This document shows, in pieces, positions 1 through 5,404 of a DNA stretch of 8,055 bases. The stretch is taken from the NCBI GenBank assembly GCA_021811505.1, contig JAJZOM010000033.1, positions 1 through 8,055 on the forward strand. Direction: 5' to 3'. How positions within the stretch are numbered: position 1 is the first letter of the stretch; every line of letters starts with the position of its first letter. Below the pieces are notes generated by a model, which was given only the letters and a program-made list of their open reading frames with translations, did not search any database and had not been told where the DNA came from. The DNA is from Thermoplasmata archaeon. GTDB lineage: Archaea > Thermoplasmatota > Thermoplasmata > Thermoplasmatales > Thermoplasmataceae. A program made the position numbers and the translations under genes.

Positions 1-19
1 AAAATTTCTTTTTAGACAT
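1..19 (-). CDS. Possible start of a divergent gene running off the left edge (partial)
   Basis: On the minus strand an ATG at 19-17 opens a frame reading MSKKK plus one more partial codon before the window ends. MSKKK is a common archaeal N-terminus. A strong TATA-like stretch (TTTATATATT on the minus strand, about 49-58) lies roughly 34 bases upstream, which would leave a leader of about 7 bases. Only five full codons are visible, so neither the product nor the reality of the gene can be judged from this window. Confidence 0.35.
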
Positions 20-42
20 TATGACCGATCTGATTAGTATTT

Positions 43-98
43 ACGGAATATATAAACATTTCCTGCGTAATTCCGTTATAATTTCGAGAAATTTAAAA
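43..98. promoter_or_regulatory. Divergent promoter region with an inverted repeat upstream of the acyl-CoA dehydrogenase gene
   Basis: A plus-strand box ATTTAAAA at 91-98 is centred about 27 bases before the ATG at 122, the spacing expected for a leaderless archaeal transcript. A second, stronger TATA-like sequence (ATATATAAA, about 48-56) could serve the putative divergent gene. It could also give the plus gene a longer leader. Seven-base arms ACGGAAT (43-49) and ATTCCGT (70-76) form an inverted repeat around the second box and could be an operator. The boxes are seen directly; the regulatory role is inferred. Confidence 0.5.
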
Positions 99-121
99 GT
101 AAAATATCCCACTATTACCTT

Positions 122-1102
122 ATGCTTAACATGAGTGAAGCGTCGACAATTAAGAAAGTGGCAGTTATCGGTGCCGGAAATATGGGTGCGGCCATTGCTG
201 AAGTGATGGCTTATAATGGCATCAGTGTAATGTTGAAAGATCAGGATCAGTCGCTGGTCGATTCCGGGATGAAGAGAATAGAGAAGTTCATCAGGAGCCA
301 GGTTTCTTTTGAGGAAAAGAGAGCACAGAAAGAAATAGACCGAATTGAGAAACTTGGTATCACCCTGAACCCGGATCAGAAGGACGGCTTAATAAGCAGA
401 CTGAAGCCGGCAATTACTGGAAACAATATCCATGAGGTACTTGGAAGAGTGAAACCTGTTCTTGACTATGAAGACCTTAACGGAGTCGATCTTGTCATAG
501 AAGCAGTGTTTGAGAAAGAAGAGATAAAAAAGAAGGTTTTCAGTGACCTGTCACGACATATTTCTACCGAGGCAATTGTGGCTTCCAATACCTCTTCTCT
601 GAGCATAACGTCACTTGCAACTGCACTTGAGGTGCCTTCACGAGCAATAATTGCACATTTCTTCAATCCGCCGTATACACTGCCGCTGGTGGAAATAGTT
701 CCTGCAATCCAGACTTCCCGGGATGTTGTTGAAAAGTTGTCTGGATTCATAGGGGGATTGAAAAATCACAGGCAGCAGATGGTGCCCATAGTGGTAAAAG
801 AGGTTCCCGGATTTGTCGTCAACAGGATACTGGTCCCGATGATAAACGAGGCAGTATTTCTTCTTGATGAGGGTGTTGCATCAAGGGAAGATATTGACCG
901 GGCAATGAAACTGGGCGCAGGTATGCCAATGGGACCTCTGGAACTTGCCGATATGATCGGGCTTGACGTGACGCTTGATGTGTGCAGAATATTCCATGAA
1001 CATTATGGAGATTCAAAGTACAGGCCGTCAGTCCTTCTGAAGAAAATGGTGGATGCCGGCATGCTGGGAAAGAAGAGTGGCAGAGGTTTCTACCAGTATT
1101 AG
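122..1102 (+). CDS. 3-hydroxyacyl-CoA dehydrogenase (NAD-dependent, stand-alone)
   Basis: This protein is predicted to oxidise (S)-3-hydroxyacyl-CoA to 3-oxoacyl-CoA with NAD+, a step of fatty-acid beta-oxidation or of the short-chain hydroxybutyryl-CoA pathway, in the cytoplasm. The N-terminal Rossmann fold shows GAGNMG at residues 17-22, acidic D40 at the end of the second strand, and the conserved SNTSSL at 155-160. The family signature HFFNP begins at H179, the likely catalytic base, with E191 in VEIVP as its dyad partner. PGFVVNR (229-235) carries the conserved Asn, and the C-terminal helical dimerisation domain follows. At 326 residues it is some 35-40 longer than typical bacterial or mitochondrial single-domain enzymes. 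The excess is a charged helical segment at about 60-115, which I recall from archaeal homologues. There is no fused enoyl-CoA hydratase domain. The start at 122 fits the TATA spacing; ATG 131 is an alternative. Substrate chain length cannot be read from the sequence. Confidence 0.93.
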   Translation: MLNMSEASTIKKVAVIGAGNMGAAIAEVMAYNGISVMLKDQDQSLVDSGMKRIEKFIRSQVSFEEKRAQKEIDRIEKLGITLNPDQKDGLISRLKPAITGNNIHEVLGRVKPVLDYEDLNGVDLVIEAVFEKEEIKKKVFSDLSRHISTEAIVASNTSSLSITSLATALEVPSRAIIAHFFNPPYTLPLVEIVPAIQTSRDVVEKLSGFIGGLKNHRQQMVPIVVKEVPGFVVNRILVPMINEAVFLLDEGVASREDIDRAMKLGAGMPMGPLELADMIGLDVTLDVCRIFHEHYGDSKYRPSVLLKKMVDAGMLGKKSGRGFYQY

Positions 1103-1104
1103 AT

Positions 1105-1392
1105 TTATTTAAGCTGCTTAACGTCTCTCTGATGCCTATTCAGCAGGACTATTGTCGGAGTGACGGCATATTTTGATTTTGATATTCTTGATATTGAAAT
1201 CAGAGCGGTTCTTTTTACATTATTTGTGAAGAATTTATCAATCTCCTTCAGGAGAGATTTGTTGACTTTCAGCTCCACGTAAATGGGGTTTCCCATGTGA
1301 TACCATGTAGCTATTATTGAGTCTCCATCCGCTCCTTCAATGTCTTCACGGTCCACTTCAAAATCAAATCTCTGTCCGACTTCAATTTTCAA
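1105..1392 (-). CDS. Hypothetical protein, 95 residues, TTG start; probably the 3' part of a longer frame-broken gene
   Basis: I do not recognise the family. The protein is charged and beta-rich looking, with no signal peptide or membrane segment. It contains an acidic patch (VDREDIEGADGD, about 13-24), a central region with alternating hydrophobic residues, and a basic C-terminus. The only in-frame start near the 5' end is TTG at 1392; the frame is closed by TAG at 1402-1404 just upstream. AGGT at 1403-1400 is a weak Shine-Dalgarno, and TTTATAT on the minus strand at 1432-1426 could be a promoter. The gene converges on the 3-hydroxyacyl-CoA dehydrogenase gene with only 2 bases between the stop codons. 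Its TTG overlaps the TGA of an upstream coding-like frame (1389-1484) as TTGA. This means either translational coupling or one missing base in a longer gene of about 137 codons. The ORF is probably a real coding region; its true 5' end is uncertain. Confidence 0.6.
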   Translation of the reverse strand: MKIEVGQRFDFEVDREDIEGADGDSIIATWYHMGNPIYVELKVNKSLLKEIDKFFTNNVKRTALISISRISKSKYAVTPTIVLLNRHQRDVKQLK

Positions 1393-1484
1393 TTCGGATA
1401 CCTATCGAGATCAGTAATGTTTGTGATATAAATCCTACTATTGATCAACAGATCGTCATTCTTCGTTATATACCATCCGACCAA
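1389..1484 (-). CDS. Coding-like short ORF (31 codons) overlapping the TTG start of the next ORF
   Basis: The minus-strand frame from TTG 1484 to TGA 1389-1391 reads with a protein-like composition (for example INSRIYITNITDLDRYPN at its end). Its stop overlaps the TTG at 1392 as TTGA. Adding a single T in the CCGAATTGAAAA context would fuse it to the 95-residue protein as ...DRYPN-LKIEVGQ..., which gives a continuous charged, beta-rich sequence. It could be an independently translated coupled micro-ORF, a fragment of a decayed gene, or a product of a sequencing indel. No function can be assigned. Confidence 0.35.
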   Translation of the reverse strand: MVGWYITKNDDLLINSRIYITNITDLDRYPN

Positions 1485-1518
1485 TATTATCGCATAGGAT
1501 CAATTCACGAGCGCGCAT
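1456..1518 (-). CDS. Possible true N-terminus of the frame-broken gene (20-codon ORF)
   Basis: An ATG at 1518 opens a 20-residue frame (MRARELILCDNIGRM...) that ends in TGA at 1456-1458 and overlaps the next coding-like frame. Joined to that frame and to the 95-residue ORF it would make one protein of roughly 137 residues. No clear Shine-Dalgarno precedes the ATG. An A/T-rich stretch on the minus strand about 40 bases upstream (AATATTATT, about 1552-1560) could be a promoter. The support is only the head-to-tail continuity of three frames, so this call is weak. Confidence 0.25.
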   Translation of the reverse strand: MRARELILCDNIGRMVYNEE

Positions 1519-1677
1519 AATTCCGATATTTCAGTTGAATTGTCGCACGAATAATATTCCCGGCGAATGATCCGGTGTGTTTCCATAACACAACATTGAT
1601 TATTGTCAGTTCAAAAACAGACTGGATTCTGCTTCTCCATCATGCAGTTTGCAATTACAAAATCAGATCAGAAAAAA
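1519..1677. other. Intergenic region, no gene recognised
   Basis: I looked on both strands for a tRNA, box C/D motifs, terminators or a short ORF with a start signal and found none I would defend. The region separates two minus-strand genes. It probably contains the 3' end of the upstream transcript and the promoter of the downstream one. Confidence 0.4.
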
Positions 1678-1995
1678 TCATCTGAACTTGCTGTAATCGG
1701 CCAGAAGGTCGTAAAGCCTTTTTTGCATTCCGTCGTCAATCAAGCCTTCTTCATATTTCTTTGTTATGTAATCCTTGGCTTCTCTTGTGCCCTTCTTTGA
1801 AGCAATTGAGTAAAGGCTACCCTTTATTGCACCGCGTACACTGTCCGGAAGATCCTCTACGACCTTCCCCAGCATATAGTTGAATTCTTCTGTCTTTCTC
1901 ATGTCAAGTCTTTTGGATTTCTTCTGGAAAACTTCCCTCTTCAGAGGACCGTACTTGTATCCATTATGTGGCCTTTTATTTGTTTTTTTTATCAA
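1678..1995 (-). CDS. Hypothetical basic protein, 105 residues, TTG start
   Basis: I do not recognise this family. The N-terminal 35 residues are strongly basic and probably disordered (KK, KR and KKSKR clusters). The rest is mostly helical and amphipathic: about 36-48, then 50-67 after a DLPDS turn, then 70-105 rich in K, E, Y and L. No membrane segment or signal peptide is seen. The basic tail with a helical body suggests nucleic-acid or ribosome association, but that is only an inference from composition. The start codon is TTG at 1995. It is supported by a TATA-like TAAATAA on the minus strand (2025-2019), centred 27 bases upstream, which suits a leaderless transcript. The alternative start is the internal ATG for M32. 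The gene follows the MFS exporter on the same strand after 119 bases that hold a very short ORF. Confidence 0.7.
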   Translation of the reverse strand: MIKKTNKRPHNGYKYGPLKREVFQKKSKRLDMRKTEEFNYMLGKVVEDLPDSVRGAIKGSLYSIASKKGTREAKDYITKKYEEGLIDDGMQKRLYDLLADYSKFR

Positions 1996-2018
1996 ACTAA
2001 TGCTTGTATTTTGAGAGC

Positions 2019-2025
2019 TTATTTA
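2019..2025 (-). promoter_or_regulatory. TATA-like box for the basic 105-residue protein
   Basis: TAAATAA on the minus strand is centred about 27 bases before the TTG at 1995. That spacing matches a leaderless archaeal start and supports the TTG choice. It lies just past the short ORF that follows the exporter gene. Confidence 0.45.
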
Positions 2026-2034
2026 GACTTTCGC

Positions 2035-2100
2035 CTATTTCAGTAACATTCTCTCGGCCGTAAGCGACTGAATGATCATGTTACCTATATCACTGCCCAT
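2035..2100 (-). CDS. Putative micro-ORF, 21 residues, with a strong Shine-Dalgarno
   Basis: ATG at 2100-2098 lies 14 bases beyond the exporter stop codon and is preceded by GGAGAGG on the minus strand (about 2106-2112), at normal Shine-Dalgarno spacing. The frame encodes MGSDIGNMIIQSLTAERMLLK and stops with TAG at 2037-2035. A second frame overlapping its 3' half reads on, with protein-like sequence (GRENVTEIGESLNKLSKYKH), to a TAG at 1999-1997, just before the TTG of the next gene. The micro-ORF may therefore be a real small protein, the frame-shifted start of a protein of about 35 residues, or a remnant. No function can be proposed. Confidence 0.35.
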   Translation of the reverse strand: MGSDIGNMIIQSLTAERMLLK

Positions 2101-2114
2101 GTGTTCCTCTCCAT

Positions 2115-3368
2115 CTACCCAAAAAGCGCCATTTTACCTCTTTTCTGGGTCTTCGGGAGAGTGAAAACAAGGACTGCGGCTATCAGTGAAAGAATTACAA
2201 ATACCTCGAAACTGAGCGTTAGCCTCTGGTACTGGTCAAGTATAATGGAACCTGCTATAATAGGACCAGCGGCCATTCCTCCCTGGCTTCCGAACCCCCA
2301 GACAATTGAGTTATTCATTGATGAACTGGTCTTGGAGGCGTACGAGGATATGATAGAGAAAAGAAGCGGAAAACCACTGAATGTGAAGAAACCGAACAGC
2401 ATGAGGAATAATATGTTGGCAAACCCTCCGATGAACAGTATCCCCAATACCGACATAGCAGTCCCGACGGAACTTAGTGAAAGAAGCATTCGTCTGTCAT
2501 ACCTGTCTGCAAGTATCCCGAACAAAGGCTGTCCCAGTATAGCAGAGGCATACATTATGGACAATGCCAGTCCGAGTGAGGTGGTTATTCCATATCCTTC
2601 AACGCTGGAAAGGTAGGTTGGCATCCATGACGCGATTCCCTGAGAAGCCGTGGTTCTAATGAATGTGATTACGGTCAGGAGAATTATAGCGCTTGATACC
2701 GTTGACTTTTTTTGAGAAACTGTTGTGCCTTGATCGACCGCGACATTGGGTTCGCTCCTGTCCTTTAGCCTGAAAAGAATAAGGGACGCAGAAATTATTG
2801 CCACTGCGGCAAATACGATGAATGAACCCGACATTGAAGTAAAAACTGCAATGGCGAAAAATAAGTAAGGATATATTGATCTTCCGAGGCTACCCATGGC
2901 CCCGTTTATCCCGAGAGCCTTTCCCTGATCCCTGTTCTTGAATCTGTTCTGCAGAACTGCCGCACCCAATGGGTGGTAGAAAGCGCTTCCTGCGCCCATT
3001 GCGAAGGAAGCAACTAATGAGAGTACAGATGCAAATGGCTTATCAGGCGATACGACCACGAAATAAAAAATGCCAAGACCCAGTGCCATCATAACGAAAC
3101 CGGCAGAAATGAGTATGCCGTATCTGTGGATTAACTGTGAGAGCCTGCCAACTGCAAGCGAAAACAGGGAAGCCGTTATGTAGAAAACGGCAAGAAGAGC
3201 CGTGAGAACTACAGGGGAAAAGCTGCCGGAAGAAGCAAATACAGCGATTATAAGAGGAAAAAAGAACATTGTACCATCATTGACAAAATGCCCCAAAGAA
3301 GCCAGAGATAAAGCCGCAAGCTTACCGTTTTCCTTTTCTTTACTATTGAAAATAGGTAAGTCAGTCAT
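2115..3368 (-). CDS. MFS efflux transporter, fosmidomycin-resistance (Fsr)-like
   Basis: This is a polytopic membrane protein of 417 residues with about 12 hydrophobic helices, matching the usual major facilitator length. HFVNDG at 27-32 in the first helix and FYHPLGAA at 130-137 followed by GxxGSLGR are the features that suggest the Fsr-like drug exporters. The conserved cytoplasmic loop motif appears as GILADRYDRR (284-293), and a weaker copy, GRLSQLIHRYG, is at about 74-84. A charged central loop (about 200-224) separates the two six-helix halves. Such proteins exchange protons for a small toxic or metabolic compound; the substrate cannot be read from sequence. The start is ATG 3368. In-frame ATG 3401 and a still longer extension would overlap the promoter or the divergent PadR gene and add an implausible N-terminus. 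The gene is divergent from a PadR repressor 48 bases away, so control by that repressor is likely. Confidence 0.9.
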   Translation of the reverse strand: MTDLPIFNSKEKENGKLAALSLASLGHFVNDGTMFFFPLIIAVFASSGSFSPVVLTALLAVFYITASLFSLAVGRLSQLIHRYGILISAGFVMMALGLGIFYFVVVSPDKPFASVLSLVASFAMGAGSAFYHPLGAAVLQNRFKNRDQGKALGINGAMGSLGRSIYPYLFFAIAVFTSMSGSFIVFAAVAIISASLILFRLKDRSEPNVAVDQGTTVSQKKSTVSSAIILLTVITFIRTTASQGIASWMPTYLSSVEGYGITTSLGLALSIMYASAILGQPLFGILADRYDRRMLLSLSSVGTAMSVLGILFIGGFANILFLMLFGFFTFSGFPLLFSIISSYASKTSSSMNNSIVWGFGSQGGMAAGPIIAGSIILDQYQRLTLSFEVFVILSLIAAVLVFTLPKTQKRGKMALFG

Positions 3369-3416
3369 ATATGAGTAAATTACAGATAAGTACTTAATCA
3401 TTATTAATATCCCAAC
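3369..3416. promoter_or_regulatory. Divergent promoter and candidate PadR operator between exporter and repressor
   Basis: These 48 A/T-rich bases must hold both promoters. TAAGTACTTA (3387-3396) is a perfect 10-base palindrome centred near where a TATA box would sit for either leaderless gene. TATTAATA (3402-3409) is a second perfect palindrome 14 bases further on, centre to centre, and reads as a good TATA box on both strands. PadR dimers bind dyad-symmetric sites, so one or both palindromes are plausible operators from which the repressor could shut both genes. The palindromes are seen directly; the role is inferred. Confidence 0.55.
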
Positions 3417-3776
3417 ATGATGATCGAAAACGAGAAGGTTCTGAGGGGAGTAATGACGCTGCTCATACTCGGTGAACTCCTGGAAAAGCCTCTCCATGGG
3501 TATGCCCTCCAGAGCAAGGTCTCAGCAAAACTCGGAACCGCGATCCCGCCCGGAACTATTTACGTTCTGCTCGGTTCCCTGCAAAAAAGGGGGTTTGTTG
3601 ATATACTTGAGCGTAAAATTGTCAGCGGAAGAAAAACTACCGTGTATGAGATCACGGAGAATGGAAAAATTTTCTTGATTAACCATGAAGAACCACTTAC
3701 AATCGTCAGGGGAGTGCTGGATAATCTGCTTGAAAGCATCGGGAAACTGAGCAGTTCAACATATGTGGACGGTTGA
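3417..3776 (+). CDS. PadR-family transcriptional repressor
   Basis: This 119-residue protein is a compact winged helix-turn-helix of the PadR type. It runs from helix 1 (about 8-22, RGVMTLLILGELL) through the hallmark HGYAL at 28-32. PPGTIYVLLGSLQKRGFV (44-61) is the recognition-helix region, and the wing DILERKIVSGRKTTVYEIT (62-80) ends in the family's tyrosine-containing strand. A C-terminal helix (about 93-112) would form the dimer interface. PadR proteins usually repress a neighbouring multidrug or phenolic-stress gene and are released by binding the compound. Here the obvious target is the divergent MFS exporter. Start is ATG 3417, or ATG 3420 immediately after it. No Shine-Dalgarno is visible, so the transcript is probably leaderless. 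The ligand is unknown. Confidence 0.92.
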   Translation: MMIENEKVLRGVMTLLILGELLEKPLHGYALQSKVSAKLGTAIPPGTIYVLLGSLQKRGFVDILERKIVSGRKTTVYEITENGKIFLINHEEPLTIVRGVLDNLLESIGKLSSSTYVDG

Positions 3777-3852
3777 AATTACCCATATGACAGATAAAGT
3801 CATCCTGGTTAACATTATGAGATAAATGAGAAATTTGCTCAACCCGGAATCG

Positions 3853-3890
3853 TGGAATTCCAACACGAACTTTTTAATATGCATTTAAGA
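3853..3890 (+). promoter_or_regulatory. Promoter region of the transhydrogenase operon
   Basis: TTTTTAATAT (3871-3880) and CATTTAAGA (3882-3890) are TATA-like and would place transcription start near 3900-3912, about 60 bases before the alpha-1 gene. That is unlike the leaderless genes elsewhere in the window. A perfect 10-base palindrome TGGAATTCCA (3853-3862) sits just upstream, where an archaeal activator or BRE-proximal regulator would bind. No other convincing box is found at the leaderless position for ATG 3969. Confidence 0.45.
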
Positions 3891-3909
3891 ATACTATTTC
3901 TCAGATATC

Positions 3910-3969
3910 ATGCAAACCCGGTCTTCGGACAGTCCATTAATCAGTATCTGTGGGAATTTGTGTTGTTAA
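3910..3969 (+). CDS. Putative leader ORF (19 codons) coupled to the transhydrogenase alpha-1 start
   Basis: ATG at 3910, about 24 bases after the CATTTAAGA box, begins a 19-codon frame (MQTRSSDSPLISICGNLCC). It ends in TAA at 3967-3969. The last A of that stop is the first base of the alpha-1 ATG, giving TAATG. This would allow termination-reinitiation coupling and would explain why the alpha-1 start has no good Shine-Dalgarno. The peptide is Ser- and Cys-rich with a CC end and resembles no protein I know. It may be a regulatory leader peptide or a chance overlap. Confidence 0.35.
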   Translation: MQTRSSDSPLISICGNLCC

Positions 3970-5105
3970 TGGCTACAAGGATAGGCGTTCTCAGGGAAAC
4001 TGATGCGTCTGAGAATAGAGTCTCCATGGTTCCGGATCTCATTGGGAAAATTTCCGCGATGGGTGCGGAAGTAATAGTGGAAAAAGGTGCAGGGTCTTCG
4101 TCGCATTTCATGGATTCTGAATATTCATCAGCAGGAGCACAATTAGTGGGGGAGAGAAAAGAAATTCTCGGCTCTTCGGACGTGATTCTGACTATCCACG
4201 GCCTTGGCAGTGACGAAATTAAAAATGCCAGGAAGGGAACAATCCTGATCGGGATGATCAGCCTTCAGGGAAAAGATGAAGTTTCCAATAGCATGGCTAA
4301 TGCCGGGTTGACAGTGTTTTCACTTAACCTGATGCCAAGAATAAGCCGTGCACAGACGATGGACGTACTCTCATCACAATCTTCCATATCCGGCTACAGG
4401 GCAGTGCTTCTTGGCGCATTTCACTCTCCGCGGCTCTTTCCAATGCTGACAACGGCAGCAGGGACAGTCCGGCCGGCCAAGGTTCTTGTTATAGGAGCAG
4501 GCGTTGCCGGACTTATGGCTATAGCCACCGCGAGAAGGCTCGGTGCTGTAGTGGAAGCTTACGATATCCGCAAAACAGCGGGAGAAGATGTAAGAAGTCT
4601 TGGAGCCAGGTTCCTTGAAACTCAGGTAGATGCCAGAGCTTCTGGAGGATATGCAAGAGAACTTACGCCTGAAGAAAAGAAACTGCAGACGGATATCATT
4701 TCCAATGCGGTCTCCGGGGCAGACGTCATAATAACGACTGCTAGTATTCCGGGCAGGAAGGCACCCGTTATAATCAGTAGGGATATGATTCAGAAAATGA
4801 AGGCAGGCTCAGTGATCATTGACCTGGCAGCCGACACTGGCGGAAACTGTGAAATTACCCGGCCAGGTGAAACGGTTATTGAAAACGATGTGTCGGTTTT
4901 AGGTCCGAACAACCTTCCGTCGGAAGTCCCTTACCAGGCCAGCCAGTTGTACGCAAGAAATGTGCTTTCTTTTCTTCCCCTTCTCATCAGCAGGGAGAGC
5001 GGAATTGCAAGTTCTTTCGAAGATGAGATTCTCAAGGCTTGTCTCCTGATGCACAATGGAGAATTGATATCTGGGTCTAAAGGGAAGGAGGCTGTTAAAC
5101 CATGA
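3969..5105 (+). CDS. pntAA: Proton-translocating NAD(P) transhydrogenase, alpha-1 subunit (NAD(H)-binding domain I)
   Basis: This soluble subunit binds NAD(H) and passes hydride to or from the NADP(H) held by the beta subunit. It has the alanine-dehydrogenase/PNT two-domain fold. The N-terminal part begins ATRIGVLRET and includes GAG at 40-42 (VEKGAGSSSHF). The signature ISRAQTMDVLSSQSSISGYR (125-144) contains R127, Q129, D132 and S135, the loop that contacts the nicotinamide. The Rossmann motif is GAGVAGL (176-182), with D199 in EAYDIR as the acidic residue that favours NAD over NADP. PNNLPSEVPYQAS (313-325) is conserved too. At 378 residues it is the split-type length, lacking the membrane helices fused on in E. 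coli PntA. ATG 3969 matches the family N-terminus; a longer in-frame GTG start at 3852 would add 39 atypical residues and include the promoter. It overlaps the alpha-2 gene as ATGA. Confidence 0.96.
   Translation: MATRIGVLRETDASENRVSMVPDLIGKISAMGAEVIVEKGAGSSSHFMDSEYSSAGAQLVGERKEILGSSDVILTIHGLGSDEIKNARKGTILIGMISLQGKDEVSNSMANAGLTVFSLNLMPRISRAQTMDVLSSQSSISGYRAVLLGAFHSPRLFPMLTTAAGTVRPAKVLVIGAGVAGLMAIATARRLGAVVEAYDIRKTAGEDVRSLGARFLETQVDARASGGYARELTPEEKKLQTDIISNAVSGADVIITTASIPGRKAPVIISRDMIQKMKAGSVIIDLAADTGGNCEITRPGETVIENDVSVLGPNNLPSEVPYQASQLYARNVLSFLPLLISRESGIASSFEDEILKACLLMHNGELISGSKGKEAVKP
5087..5091 (+). promoter_or_regulatory. Shine-Dalgarno of the alpha-2 gene
   Basis: GGAGG lies 10 bases before the ATG at 5102, inside the 3' end of alpha-1. 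It is the strongest ribosome binding site in the window and contrasts with the leaderless first genes. The coding overlap with alpha-1 indicates coupled translation. Confidence 0.8.
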
Positions 5106-5404
5106 TAGCAGAGATTTGGAGTGCAATTTACATAGTAGTGCTCTCCGCGTTTGTCGGATATGAAGTAGTATCGAGGGTGCCGGTAATTCTTCACACGCCC
5201 CTCATGTCCGGATCAAACTTCATACATGGCGTAGTTCTTGTCGGAGCTATCATTGCTCTTGGTTTCGCCACAGACAATGCTGAAAGAATCATTGGATTTA
5301 TTGCGGTAGTAATGGCAACGGTCAATGTAACCGGCGGGTACGTTGTGACAAAGAGAATGCTGAAGATGTTCGAGCACAAAAAGAAGGAAGATCAGGATGT
5401 TTGA
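5102..5404 (+). CDS. pntAB: Proton-translocating NAD(P) transhydrogenase, alpha-2 subunit (membrane domain II, first part)
   Basis: This 100-residue membrane protein has three transmembrane helices (about 4-22, 40-58 and 62-80) and a short basic cytoplasmic tail. GYEVVSRVPVILHTPLMSG (19-37) and GGYVVTKRMLKMF (77-89) are diagnostic for the family. With the beta subunit it forms the proton channel that drives hydride transfer between the two nucleotide domains. H42, in NFIHG, lies at the start of the second helix, where E. coli has a small residue; H31 in HTPLMS is the generally conserved one. The ATG overlaps the alpha-1 stop as ATGA. The 3' end overlaps the beta gene by 8 bases, so the three subunits should be made in step. 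The protein corresponds to the C-terminal membrane part of the fused E. coli PntA. Confidence 0.95.
   Translation: MIAEIWSAIYIVVLSAFVGYEVVSRVPVILHTPLMSGSNFIHGVVLVGAIIALGFATDNAERIIGFIAVVMATVNVTGGYVVTKRMLKMFEHKKKEDQDV

Noticed and set aside
1603..1800. Plus-strand frame of 65 codons overlapping the basic 105-residue protein
   Set aside because: It overlaps a minus-strand gene with better composition and promoter support, and its own start lacks a TATA box or Shine-Dalgarno.
2101..2616. Open frame of 171 codons on the plus strand opposite the exporter
   Set aside because: It is the antisense shadow of a clear MFS gene. Its translation has no recognisable domain and no promoter.
3369..3497. Longer exporter start codons at 3497 and 3401
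   Set aside because: They would extend the exporter into or across the promoter region and, for 3497, overlap the PadR gene. The MFS fold begins soon after ATG 3368.
3852..3968. In-frame GTG extension of the transhydrogenase alpha-1 gene by 39 residues
   Set aside because: The added sequence does not resemble the family N-terminus. It would include the TATA-like boxes, whereas ATRIGVLRET after ATG 3969 fits the family exactly.
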